Of a DNA stretch of 64,000 nucleotides, positions 52,526-61,355 are shown one piece after another. The stretch lies in assembly GCA_963575745.1 (NCBI GenBank), contig CAUYUJ010022515.1:48740-112739 (forward strand). The letters run 5' to 3'. Source of the stretch: Prorocentrum cordatum. Lineage: Eukaryota > Sar > Dinophyceae > Prorocentrales > Prorocentraceae. The position numbers and the translations under genes were made by a program. The stretch's first letter is position 1; each line of letters starts with the position of its first letter. A model generated the notes under the pieces. It searched no databases, was not told where the DNA came from, and worked only from the letters and a program-made list of their open reading frames with translations.

Positions 52526-52766
52526 GCTTTACCCTTGGCTGGGGCTCCACTGGCGGTCTCGCACCGGCGCAGCAAAGCGCGGGCATGTGCTTTCGAGGCG
52601 GGATATGTTGAAGTTCCTCGGAGGAGGTGTTTGCAAGGCCTCATTCGGCGGGAGATCTGGGAATGGAAATAACGGACCCCGGTATAGAACAATAATCCCA
52701 CATGGTGGGGATGGTTATCATGATGGTCGCATGCTTCGTGTGGAAACACTGCGCGTGAGGGTAAAG
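52526..52766. other. No gene recognised
   Basis: Ordinary sequence between repeats. Confidence 0.4.
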
Positions 52767-52826
52767 TGATTGTTGTTGTTGTTGCTGTTTGTTGTTGTTT
52801 GTTGTTGTTGTTGTCGTTGCTGCTGC

Positions 52827-52880
<54 letters not shown>
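52767..52880. repeat. (GTT)n microsatellite
   Basis: About 110 bp of TTG units. Confidence 0.95.
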
Positions 52881-52882
<2 letters not shown>

Positions 52883-52896
52883 GTTGTCATCGTCGT

Positions 52897-53195
52897 CCCC
52901 CCCGCGACCCACCCGCGACCCACCCCGCGACCCACCCTGCGACCCACCCCGCGACCAACCCCGCGACCCACCCGCGACCCAACACGCGACCCACCGCGAC
53001 CCACCCCGCGACCCACCCGCGACCCACCCGCGACCCACCCGCGACCCACCCCGCGACCCACCCGCGACCCACCCCGCGACCCATCCGCGACCCACCCGCC
53101 ACCCACCCGCGACCCACTTGCGACCGACCCGCGACCCACCCCGCGACACACCCGCGACACACCCGCGACACACCCGCGACACACCCGCGACCTAC
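52897..53195. repeat. CGCGACCCACC minisatellite
   Basis: About 27 units of 10-12 bp. Frames give PRDPPATHP-type translations on the plus strand and GRGVGRGW-type on the minus. Confidence 0.95.
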
Positions 53196-53521
53196 CCACA
53201 TTGGTTGAAAGGAAAATCGGCGCCTGCGGCGGGCTCATTGCATAGTGTATGAAAGTTTGGCGCCTGCGGCGGGCTTCTCCAAAGTATCACAGACTGCCGA
53301 CTTACCCACGGCCCCTCAATTTGATCCGCGTTTGTTGGGTGCTACGTAAGAAGCAATATCCTCACATCCACAAGAGTAATAATCATAATGCTACGATCAA
53401 TCGTATTACAAGTAATACGAATGATTAGGCGGCTCATAGTTCCAACCAGAAATTCTGTACTACTAACACCTCTACGACTGATAAGCACAGTTTTGTTATT
53501 CATACTTTTACGTTTACGAAC

Positions 53522-54535
53522 AAGAAGAAGAGAATGAGAGGGAAGAGCAAGGAGAAGGAGGAGGAGGAGGAGGAGGAGGAGCAGGAGGAGGAGGAGGAGG
53601 AGTTGGAGGCGTCTTGGGAGCCTCTTTGGGCACTCCTGGGGCCACCTAGGAGCCTCCCGGGGGCCTCTTGGAGGCGTCTTGGGGGCTTCCTTGGGCCTTC
53701 TGAGGAGTTTCTGGCCCGTCTGACGCCGTCCGACGCCATCTTTGGAGCCTGCCTGGGCCAGCTGGGGTCTTTCTTGGGGCCTTTCAGGGCTGTCTTGGAG
53801 GCCATCTTGGGTGTTTTGGAGGTCTCCTGGGCCGTCTTGAGGCCCCCTTGGGGCCGTCTCGGGAGCCTCCTGGGCCATCCGGAAGCCATCTCGGAGGCCT
53901 TTTGGGCGATCTTGGGAGCCTCTTGGGCCGACTTGGGCGGCCGTCGGATGGCAAAAAAGAAGCGAATGAAAAACTCATGCAACATTCTACAGGAAATCGA
54001 TGGTTCTGGCCTCTTCGGGCCTTCCTGGAGAATCTCTTGTAGGCCTCTTGGGCCCTCTCGGGAGCCTCTTGGGGGCCTCTTGGGCCGCTTTTGACCCTCC
54101 GGAGGCCATCTTGGGCCGTCGTGGGTGCATCTTGAAGCCACCTTGGATTCTCTTGGAGCCATCGTGGCCGTCTTGGATACCATCTTGGCTGTCTGGAAGG
54201 CCTTCTTGGGGCCGTCTGGTGTGGGAAGACCGACGGCCTGTGACGCCTACGGGTCCTTATTCCGTCTGGTTGGGTAGGCCGAAGGCCCACTAGAAGCGTT
54301 TAAAATGACCACGAGTTGCCGAACACCCAGCACGCCGTGCACCCCTATGGCAAGCTCACAGGGGGCGGCGGATCGAGTGGCCTTCGGCCTATCCGTGCCT
54401 TGGACCGATCTTTCGGCTACTGTAGGCGCTCTTGGACCCTCTTGGGGGCCTACTGGGGCCCTCCTGGCCCGTTGTGGAGCCCTCCTGGCCCGTTGTGGAG
54501 CCCTCTACGCCGGGAGTCCTTGGTAGCTTGAGGAA
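53522..54535 (+). repeat. Family D repeats (second part)
   Basis: Continues the interrupted unit with a GGA tract (53546-53602), CTTGGG/GGCCTC tracts and another GTGCACCCCTATGGCAAGC to GGGGGCGGCGGATCGA box at about 54338-54377. Confidence 0.8.
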
Positions 54536-54694
54536 TGTGGGGTTCAGGCCCCTTGTACGCTCAATCCTAAGCACTGAGGGCTGCTGAGGGCCAGAGGACC
54601 TTCCGACTTGTGCCGGCACGGCGCGCGGCCCTACGGCCGTGACCTTCTGTTCTTGAAAGGTCGCGGCCGATCAGTTCACCCGAACGCCAACCTC

Positions 54695-55275
54695 TCTCCG
54701 TGCATCGACAGTCCAATTCGTGCCTCGCGGCACGGTGCGGACTACCCCCTGGGCACTGGCGGGCGGCAATTCTATTATGCGCTGACCGCCGGGCAGGAGG
54801 CGAGGAGGCTGGAGGCTGCGGGCTTTTCGGACGTGGGCATCCGCATCTGCAACATCTCGAGGAAGAAACAGCGGCACAAGCACACATTTTCAGAGGCCCG
54901 CGCGGTTTTTCTGGATCGGCGCTGGAACCCCTCCCTGGCGCGCAGAGCGCGCCAGGGGCGGCGCTGGAGGCGCCGCCAGGGGGCCCAGCGCCGATGTGAG
55001 AGGTCGGCGTGGACCTCCGAAAGGTTTTTGTGTGTGCCGCCCTTTTTGTTCCTCTCGGCATCATCAACTTCTTCGACATCTCCACCAGGCCGAGGGCGGC
55101 GGCGCTCGACGCGCACCTCGTCGAGCTGCTGGAGGCCGGGGAGCTGTGGCGGGCGCAGCTGGTCCTGTGCCACGGCGTCGCGAGGGCAGCGGGCAGGCCG
55201 CTGTCGGCGGTGTGGAGCGGCAGCTGCATGTTCGACGCGAGCTCGCGGCTGGCCTGCCTCGGCCAGGTGTCTGCC
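54695..55275 (+). CDS. Unknown protein, two exons around a family A element
   Basis: Exon 1 (about 54710-54859, after an acceptor ending GTGCATCGACAG) codes DYPLGTGGRQFYYALTAGQE then ARRLEAAGFSDVGIRICNIS. Exon 2 (from about 55058 or 55089) codes INFFDISTRPRAAALDAHLV, ELLEAGELWRAQLVLCHGVA and SGSCMFDASSRLACLGQ, ending near a possible donor CCAGGTGTCTG. The insert has TCTCG on both sides. The simplest excision leaves a frame problem, so the 3' splice site may be the later AG in CATCTCCACCAG. No domain recognised; the Leu-rich second exon looks helical. Confidence 0.5.
54860..55052 (+). mobile_element. Introner-like TIR element, family A, copy 4
   Basis: The left arm has GAAGAAACAGCGGCACAAGC and GCCCGCGCGGTTTTTCTGGA. 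The right arm has GCCGATGTGAGAGGTCGGCG and GCCGCCCTTTTTGTTCC. The middle palindrome is CTGGCGCGCAGAGCGCGCCAG. TCTCG at 54855-54859 and 55053-55057 is the probable target-site duplication. Confidence 0.8.
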
Positions 55276-55325
55276 ACGCGCAGAGGGGGGGTATCCGCGG
55301 CGAGCAGGGGCTGCAAGTGGGAATC

Positions 55326-55449
55326 TCGGCATCGCTCGGGACGTGTGCGTTTTTCCCCGGCGGGGACCACCGAGGAGCCTCTTGGATCATCGCGCGGGAA
55401 ACATCTCGCACGAAACGGAACCAGGGAATGGACGCCCGAGCGATGGCAG
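55326..55449 (+). mobile_element. TIR element, family T, copy 4
   Basis: TCGGCATCGCTCGGGACGTG at the left is mirrored by GACGCCCGAGCGATGGC at the right. Core GGCGGGGACCACCGAGGAG. Lies just after the exon ending near 55270. Confidence 0.75.
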
Positions 55450-55662
55450 GAAAGGAGGAGGCCTTCTCGGAAGGCGGCGAGGCTCTTCAGAAGCCCTCCT
55501 GCCTTTGAGAAGTGTTTTGTGTTCTGCGTGGAGGGCCTCGAATTTTCTCAGAAGGTCAAGGGACTTCCGAGTCTTCTGCGAAGGCCTGCCCCCTCTCACT
55601 TTCCCCCCGGGGTTGGCCGCCGAGGGTAGGGGGAGGGGGGGGGTAAGGCTTCTTAGAAGGAC

Positions 55663-55880
55663 GCTGCTCCTTAGAAGGCGCGGGCCCTGTCTATAGATAT
55701 AAGGCCGGCGCTTCCTAAGAAGCAGCGATCGCAAACATGGATTAAGGGGGCGTGGATAAGCGACGGGTCCCGCTTCCATGGGAAATCATGGACTTCCGCC
55801 GCCGAGCGAGGCGGCACCTGCCGCATTTTGGGGAGGGCACCTCCCCCGATCCATGGACTTAGCGGCCGCGCGCCAAATCT
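55663..55880 (+). repeat. Dispersed repeats R (copy 2) and U (copy 2)
   Basis: R: AGAAGGCGCGGGCCCTGTCT at 55674. U: GCGATCGCAAACATGGATTA at 55727 through GGGCACCTCCCCCGATCCATG at 55836. In 47.1-47.9 kb the same two repeats are 400 bp apart; here they are adjacent. Confidence 0.75.
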
Positions 55881-55884
55881 CGTC

Positions 55885-56026
55885 GAGCGCGTTCCACTAC
55901 TCGCAAAGTGCCTACTCGCAAACGTCCGAAAAAGCATACGTCTGCCCTTGTGTACTTTGTTGTGCATTCCCTGCGGCAGCTCCAGGCCATTTGCGAGCAG
56001 CGACTCTGCGAGTAGTGCAGCGCGCT
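55885..56026 (+). mobile_element. TIR element, family H, copy 2
   Basis: GAGCGCGTTCCACTACTCGC with AAAGTGCCTACTCGCAAACG at the left and the inverted form ending GCAGCGCGCTT at the right. Matches 33721-33862 in both arms, while the centre differs. Confidence 0.85.
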
Positions 56027-56107
56027 TGTCGAACATCTATGCATTGCCAATCCATGTTTGCGCGCCCCCGACCTGCGCGCGCCGCCAGCAGGTCTCGCGC
56101 TACTGCT

Positions 56108-56172
56108 TCGAAGGCGCGGGCCCTGTCTGTAGATGTAAGGCGGGCGCCTTAGAAGAAGCAGCCTCCTTCTAA
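56108..56172 (+). repeat. Dispersed repeat R, copy 3
   Basis: GAAGGCGCGGGCCCTGTCTG then GTAAGGCGGGCGCCTTAG and GCAGCCTCCTTCTAAG. Confidence 0.7.
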
Positions 56173-56177
56173 GATCT

Positions 56178-56394
56178 GGACGCCCGAAGTGGGTACGGAA
56201 AGAATGGGTACAATGCCCAACAGCAGTTCCTGTTCATCTTGAACAGGGTTCGCTGTCCACGCCGCCGCGGCCCGTGTCCATTCGAGACAGAAGGCCGCCT
56301 GCCCAACAGCGGCCGCTGTTGGCTTGGGACGACATTTGTTGTTGGGCACTGTGCCCATTCTTTCCGTACCCAATTCGGGCGTCCAAGTAGGAAG
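56178..56394 (+). mobile_element. TIR element, family J
   Basis: GGACGCCCGAAGTGGGTACG and GAAAGAATGGGTACAATGCC at the left are mirrored at the right by GGCACTGTGCCCATTCTTTC and CGTACCCAATTCGGGCGTCC. The arms are about 47 bp with four mismatches. A second inner palindrome is AGCGGCCGCT. Single copy here, 217 bp. Confidence 0.85.
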
Positions 56395-56574
56395 CCTTCC
56401 CCCCCCTACCACCCTTTACCCCCTGTGCGCGCCGCCGGAAGGTGGCGCGCTACTTCATCTCCACCGGCACGTCGGGGGCGGCCGAGGGCGGCCCCCGTGG
56501 GCGGTGACGCGCGGGCCGCGTGTGCTCCCGCGGCCGCCCCCGCGGCGCCCGCGCCGTGGTCGCCAGGAGGAGAA

Positions 56575-56716
56575 AGACGGGGGAGCAGAGAGGGGAGGAG
56601 GAGGAGGAAAAGGAGAAGGAGAAGGAGGAGGAGGAGGAGGAGGAGGAGGAGGAAAAGGAGGAGGAGGAGGAGGAGGAGGAGAGGAGAGGAGACGAGACGA
56701 GACGAGACGAGACAAG
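56575..56716. repeat. (GGA)n and (GACGA)n microsatellites
   Basis: Purine-rich tract that ends 4 bp before the start codon of the next gene, so it would form its 5' leader. Confidence 0.95.
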
Positions 56717-56719
56717 CCC

Positions 56720-57156
56720 ATGGAATCCACCACTGCCTGGAACGAGCACCAGCTTTGCATGGGACTCTGGGAGTGGGTAGCTTCGACCCTCACGACAATT
56801 TTCTTCAGTATGTCTGCAGCTCACCCTCCTGGAGTGAGGCACTGGCCTGTCGGCACCTCTGAGGCACGCAACCCTCGGATGAGGGCCGACTTGGACTGCA
56901 CGGTAGACAGCACAGGTAAGTTGCTTTGCTCTTGCTGCTGGCTTTCGCTGGTCGGTGCTTGATCCCCTCCCCCGCCCCCGACTCGCCGCCCTCCCCCCTC
57001 CCTCGACCAGAGCCTCGGCGAGCCAGCACTACAGTTGGGATACTTTGGCGTTCTGCCTGTGCAGACGGTGACAGCATGCTGCGCTTCCCTGCTAGCGCTC
57101 GCCCTGCCACCTCTGATGAAGTCACACCTCCACCAAAGCTGCAAACCTCTTACTAG
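56720..57156 (+). CDS. Small two-exon gene, unknown protein (about 115 aa)
   Basis: ATG at 56720 opens MESTTAWNEHQLCMGLWEWV then ASTLTTIFFSMSAAHPPGVR. Exon 1 ends at 56915 within CAG, before a consensus donor GTAAGT. The intron 56916-57010 is 95 bp and ends CCCTCCCTCGACCAG. Exon 2 (57011-57156) continues the split codon in frame and reads PRRASTTVGILWRSACADGD, then SARPATSDEVTPPPKLQTSY and TAG. This is the only clean canonical GT-AG gene in the window. The first 30 residues are Trp/Leu/Thr-rich and could form a short membrane or signal segment; the tail is polar. No family recognised. The start codon follows a purine microsatellite. Confidence 0.6.
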
Positions 57157-57165
57157 TTTGCCATA

Positions 57166-57975
57166 TCAAGTGCTGTTCACTGCTGAAGATATCTTGCGCT
57201 CCAGTGGGCCCTGTGGGGCGCTGCCGTGACGCCCCTCCGCAGCCTCGGTCTCCAGGATACGCACGAAGAGGTCCTGACCCTGCTGACCGATCGGGTAACT
57301 CACATCGAAATCCATGGCGACCAAGCAGCGCTGGTCTGACTCGATCTTCTTCAGCATCTGGAGGCGGACGCACTTCACTGCGACTTCCAGCTTCAGGATG
57401 TTGCTGGTGGCCACCCTGTTGATCCCGAACTCCTCCGCGTCCGTCCTCAGCTGCTTCTCGATGCAGTGTACCCCTGCCACGGCGACTTGGAGGTGAGACG
57501 GCCCTCGCCCGCGATGCGAACCCTGGCCGATCTGCTCGCCTGCCTTCGCGCGGTCCGCCAGCTCCTTGCTCTTGCCGTCGTACGCCCTGCCCGCTGCCAC
57601 GAGCGCTGCTGGGAAGCCCTGCACCGCGCTCACCTCGAACGTGATGAACACCGCCGCTGCGAGGTCGGCTATGCCACGTGTCGTAGCCAAGAGAAGACGG
57701 GCCGCGAGCATCAGGAGCTTGGCGTACTTGCCCGCGTCCATCTTGCCTTCGCCGCTCTTCAACGCCTTCTGCTTGCGGGCTTGCGGCCGTCCTCGCCGTC
57801 GCCCTCGGGTCGGCGCGCCTGTGCTGGGTTGAACCACGACGGCATCACAAGCTCTGGGTTGGCCTCCCAAGCTGGCTTCACAAGTTCCCTCTCGTGGGGG
57901 AGGCCATGGGTGGTAAGGCTGCAATTTCCCAGGAAGGCGTGAGCATAAACGGCCGCAGAGAGTATCCAAACCCTG
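57166..57975 (-). CDS. Unknown helical protein, convergent with the previous gene; probable frameshift
   Basis: Minus-strand frame of about 230 convincing codons: MDAGKYAKLLMLAARLLLAT, VFITFEVSAVQGFPAALVAA, GINRVATSNILKLEVAVKCV and AMDFDVSYPIGQQGQDLFVR, ending SSAVNST at 57166. Third positions are strongly G/C. Upstream the better frame is another one, reading THGLPHERELVKPAWEANPE then LVMPSWFNPAQARRPEGDGE from about 57925 to 57790, and it runs to a stop near 57770. The two frames join only by a frameshift near 57775, so the gene is broken, mis-sequenced or has a tiny intron. The Ala/Leu/Lys-rich middle is helical. Its stop lies 10 bp from the stop of the plus-strand gene. Family unrecognised. 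Confidence 0.55.
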   Translation of the reverse strand, partial: QGLDTLCGRLCSRLPGKLQPYHPWPPPREGTCEASLGGQPRACDAVVVQPSTGAPTRGRRRGRPQARKQKALKSGEGKMDAGKYAKLLMLAARLLLATTRGIADLAAAVFITFEVSAVQGFPAALVAAGRAYDGKSKELADRAKAGEQIGQGSHRGRGPSHLQVAVAGVHCIEKQLRTDAEEFGINRVATSNILKLEVAVKCVRLQMLKKIESDQRCLVAMDFDVSYPIGQQGQDLFVRILETEAAEGRHGSAPQGPLERKISSAVNST

Positions 57976-58027
57976 ACCCCTGTAGTCGCACGCAGGACAA
58001 ATTTACGTTCTGGGAGGAATCAAACTC

Positions 58028-58110
58028 CAGACTGGCCCTCGTGATTTTCTTGACGGCCCCTCCGGGCCAACCCGAGTCCCCCGAACACGAGTCTTACGTC
58101 TCCCCGATGC
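58028..58110 (+). repeat. Dispersed repeat L, copy 2
   Basis: CAGACTGGCCCTCGTGATTT, GGGCCAACCCGAGTCCCCC and CTTACGTCTCCCCGATG match 35365-35455. The open frame here (ALVIFLTAPPG) is therefore doubtful as an exon. Confidence 0.65.
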
Positions 58111-58118
58111 ATCCGGGC

Positions 58119-58286
58119 GAAGAGGGGAAACGGCATAAGCATAGAATTTGGGACCTGTGCGCGGATTTGTTGGATCTGCGCTGGACCACCCCGCGCGCCA
58201 GGGAGGGTGGTCCAGCGCGGAATCGAGAAGTCCGCGCGAGGTCCCGACATTTTAGGTGTGCGCAGTTCTGTGATCCTATATTCCTC
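58119..58286 (+). mobile_element. Introner-like TIR element, family A, copy 5
   Basis: The left arm has GAAGAGGGGAAACGGCATAA and GCGCGGATTTGTTGGATCTG. The right arm has CGGAATCGAGAAGTCCGCGC and ATATTCCTC. The middle is short with inverted CTGGACCACC/GGTGGTCCAG. Its pyrimidine-rich right side runs into the acceptor of the exon at 58371. Confidence 0.75.
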
Positions 58287-58370
58287 CCTGCCCCTTCCCC
58301 CTCTTCCCTTCCTCCCCTTCGCCTCCCCCTCCCTCATCATTTCTGTTGCCTCCCTCCCCCCCTTGCCGAG

Positions 58371-60316
58371 GCGACGAGGAGGCGGGGCTGACGCCGAGGG
58401 AGAAGTCCCCTGGCACGCAGAGCCCCGTCGAGCTCAGCGTGTGGTTGAAGCAGGGCTGGGCGCAGCTGGGTGACAAGTTCCGGAAGGCCCACATCACTAA
58501 CGTGGACCGCAGGGTGCAGGGATGATGTTGAGGATGAGGAAGAGGACGAGGATGAGGATGAGGGGTGAGAGATGAGGGATGAGGGAGGAAGGAGGAGGAG
58601 GAGGAGGAGGAGGAGGAGGAGGAGGAGGAGGAGGAGGAGGAGGAGCAGGAGGAGGAGGAGGAGGAGGAGGAGGAGGAGGAGGGGGTGGGACACAGCGCCG
58701 GCGTTTTGGCACCCCTTCTTCTTCCCTCCTCCACTGTCACAGGTACCTCTCCTCCTTCTTGCTTTTCTCTCTCGTTGTCTCTTCGTTCGGTTTCGCCTTC
58801 CCCCCGCAGGTCGAGGAAGGGGGGTGGGCTCGAGGGCATTGGCGCTTCAACGCGAACTCGTCCGCACCACCGGGTCACCGAGGGGTGGGAGGGGGCGGCT
58901 CTTAGCGATGTGTACGCAACAGAGCTGCGATTTCGGTTGTTGGCGCAGCTCCAGAGTCAATGAAGCAGTGATGGCGCACCGCTCAGAGACTTCACGCGCG
59001 TGGCAGCGCAGCGTGGGGATTCATCATTATGCCAGCCGCCTCGCCCCCTGGTGTCTTCCCGCGCAGGAGTGGGCAATGAGCAGGGCGAACCTTGGAAGGG
59101 AGCTGGCGAAGGCGAAGCTGCTGGACGTGTCTGCGCCGATGAGGAGCTCGGTGCTGGGCGGCCTGAAGACCTTGATCCGGGAAAGCGCGGTCGCGGACCC
59201 GGACATGTGGCCCTGGGCGCCTCCTCCTCCTCCTCCGCCTCGTTCTCCATGTTCGCTCTCATTCCCCCTTCCTCGTCCTCCGCCTCCACGTCTGTACCCT
59301 CCTCCAGCCTCGCCTCGTGCCCTCTCTGCCCGATGGACCTGCCACGTCCCTCGGCCCCGAGAGGTGCGTAAGGGCTTCGAGGGGGCCATCGACAGCTTCT
59401 TGAACGATCTGGAGCACCCGAAGTGGCCACCACCACCGCCACCGCCCCTCCCGTGCAGTCTCATGATGGGCCCCTTTTCCACCACCGCTACCATAGGTAG
59501 AAGAGGTACGAGGAGGGAGGAGGAGGAGGAGGAGGAGGAGGAGGAGGAGGAGGAGGAGGAGGAGGGAGGAGGAGGAGGAGGAGGAGGAGGAGGAGGAGGA
59601 GGAGGAGGAGGAGGAGGAGGAGAGGAGGAGGAGGAGGAGGAGGAGGAGGAGGAGGAGGAGGAGGAGGAGGAGGAGGAGGAGGAGGAGGAGGGAGGAGGAG
59701 GAGGAGGAGGAGGAGGAGGAGGAGGAGGAGGAGGAGGAGGAGGAGGAGAGGATGAGGGAGGAGGAGGAGGAGGAGGAGGAGGAGGAGGAGGAGGAGGAGG
59801 AGGAGGAGGAGGAGGAGGAGGAGGAGGAGGAGGAGGAGGAGGAGGTGAGGTGGAGGAGGAGGATGAGGAGGAGGACCTCCTCATCCTCCCTTCTCCCCCG
59901 TCCTACAGATGGTAGTGGTTGTGGAACACCTGCTCATCATCACAGGGGGGCCGTTGGGGGATCCCCTCTGGGACAGGAGCGCGGGTCGCCAGAGGCAGCA
60001 ACCACCCCGAAACACGGAGGGGCCCGTCCGCCCAGGCGGCCGAGTAAGAGAGGGCGGCATCAGCATAGATTTTCGGAGGTTCACGTGACTCACTCGGATC
60101 GGTGCTGAGCAGTACGTATCATGCAGGCAGTGCCCCCCTTTTTCCTCGCTCTGCGTTGTCCTCCTCCTGGACAACTCTGTCGGCTCCCTACACACCGCTT
60201 TTCAGGCTCTTCGTTCCTCCCTTGCTGACTCCTCTGCTTACGCTAGGGAGGTGATCACTGGGAGAGTTCGCGTCTCTCTGAGACGCTCTTCTAAGCTACA
60301 GGCGCCGCTGAGGTAG
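58371..60316 (+). CDS. Multi-exon gene, unknown protein
   Basis: Exon a (58371-58513), after CCCCCTTGCCGAG, codes DEEAGLTPREKSPGTQSPVE and LSVWLKQGWAQLGDKFRKAH, and ends at AGG before GTGCAGGG. Exon b (58810 to about 58884), after CCCCCCGCAG, codes VEEGGWARGHWRFNANSSAP. Exon c (59067 to about 59217), after CTTCCCGCGCAG, codes EWAMSRANLGRELAKAKLLD and VSAPMRSSVLGGLKTLIRES. Exon d (59364 to about 59425) codes VRKGFEGAIDSFLNDLEHPK. A late exon (about 60130-60316) codes CVVLLLDNSVGSLHTAFQAL, SSLADSSAYAREVITGRVRV and ends at TAG. Exons a, b, c and d join in phase 0. Introns hold (GGA)n arrays and part of a family A element (60052-60112). Exon boundaries are by eye, and the link of the last exon is least certain. 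Mostly helical; no domain recognised. Confidence 0.55.
58562..58683. repeat. (GGA)n microsatellite in intron
   Basis: About 100 bp of GGA units between exons a and b. Confidence 0.97.
59513..59868. repeat. (GGA)n microsatellite, 350 bp, in intron
   Basis: Near-pure GGA with a few single-base deletions that shift phase. Poly-Glu, poly-Gly and poly-Pro frames are repeat translations. Confidence 0.98.
60052..60112 (+). mobile_element. Family A element, left half
   Basis: GGCATCAGCATAGATTTTCG then GAGGTTCACGTGACTCACTC and GGATCGGTGCTGAGCAG match the left arm. The right arm is missing or replaced by the intron end. Confidence 0.5.
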
Positions 60317-60596
60317 GCTTTGACCAGGACTGAGATGTAAGGTGCATGCGCTGATCTGTACTCTGTACATTCGCTTTTCGGACATCTCGTGGAGCCAGCG
60401 TGCTTCCTGCGCTTCGGCCGCACCGCCTCGCTCTCTCAAGGCCGCCGTCCGGGACGTTTTCTGGCGTCCTGTCCTGTCCTGTCTTCCCTGGGGTCGCCCC
60501 TGGCGCCGGGATCGAATACCTCCTCACGGGCCTCCGAGAGTTGATGCTCGTGCGGTTTTCCCCTTCTTTCGAGCAGGAGATCGACTATACACTCGA

Positions 60597-60701
60597 TTTA
60601 CCCCAACACTCATTTCTGTCGAATCTACGACCCTATGTAGCATTCTATTTGGTATTCGTAGACTCGACGAACAAAGCAGAGTTGGGGTACATCAACCCTT
60701 G
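60597..60701 (+). mobile_element. TIR element, family I
   Basis: TTTACCCCAACACTCATTTC and TGTCGAATCTACGACCC at the left are mirrored by ATTCGTAGACTCGACGAACA and AAGCAGAGTTGGGGTAC at the right. The arms are about 40 bp with several mismatches. Single copy, 105 bp. It interrupts a coding-like frame (APGAGIEYLLTGLRELMLVR, about 60500-60590). Confidence 0.75.
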
Positions 60702-60716
60702 ACGCTCCGCGTATCC

Positions 60717-61330
60717 CCACCAGTGCCCACTTCGGTTCGGGCTGCTGCGCCTAAGTGCGATTGCCCTGTGAATTTAGTTCATTTTGTTCTGTGCACGTGC
60801 AACTGCGAGTTTGTCTTGCAGGTGCGAGCTTTGTCCGCCGACTCTGGCGGCAATTGTCTTGCAAATTAGCCCCGTACCGTGACCCGGACGCCGCTTCCGC
60901 TCCCTGTCCGTTGCCTCGGAGCCGCCGACCAAAAAGTATCCCCACCAGCCCATCCAAAATCAGATTGCCAGGCGAGTTGCCCTGATCAGGGACATGTAAA
61001 AGCATGCAACGGCACAGTGGAAAGTGTTTCGGGGGCGCTGAAACGGTGGGAACGCTGATTGAAATATGTAGCGAATCTTCCCATGGCGCGGTGGCTTAAT
61101 TGTGGTCTTTGGGGGTCGCCTTTGGAGTTATTTTGAAGACCTCTCGGGGCGGGGAGGCTATCTTTGGCAACGGGAGGAGGAGGAGGGATGAATGGAAAAC
61201 GGGAGGAGGAAGAAAGGAAGACAATGATTACTCATTACATGGTTTGGGAACGAAGAAGGAGACGACGATCAATGCGACGACGACATCGACGAGTCAACCA
61301 TGAAGACGTCCGGGAGCTTTCGCTCCGCGA
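60717..61330. other. No gene recognised
   Basis: TATCCCCACCAG occurs at about 60712 and 60936. Family D-like words near 61100-61160. No coding signal stands out. Confidence 0.4.
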
Positions 61331-61355
61331 GCTTCTTGGAAGCCTAGTGGACGCC

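Larger units (their letters stand above)
51391..53521. mobile_element. 2.1-kb insertion in a family D unit, AT-rich at both ends
   Basis: The D unit is interrupted after GGGAACACATGGGCGAG and resumes at AAGAAGAAGAGAATGAG, matching the uninterrupted unit at 50325-50360. The insert begins and ends with 150-200 bp of AT-rich sequence unlike its surroundings. Between lie an 84-bp array, (GTT)n and an 11-bp minisatellite. No terminal inverted repeat or transposase was seen. Confidence 0.55.

Noticed and set aside
53342-53521. Organelle-like hydrophobic peptide on the minus strand
   Set aside because: Short AT-rich sequence; similar hydrophobic readings are expected by chance and no organelle gene is recognised.
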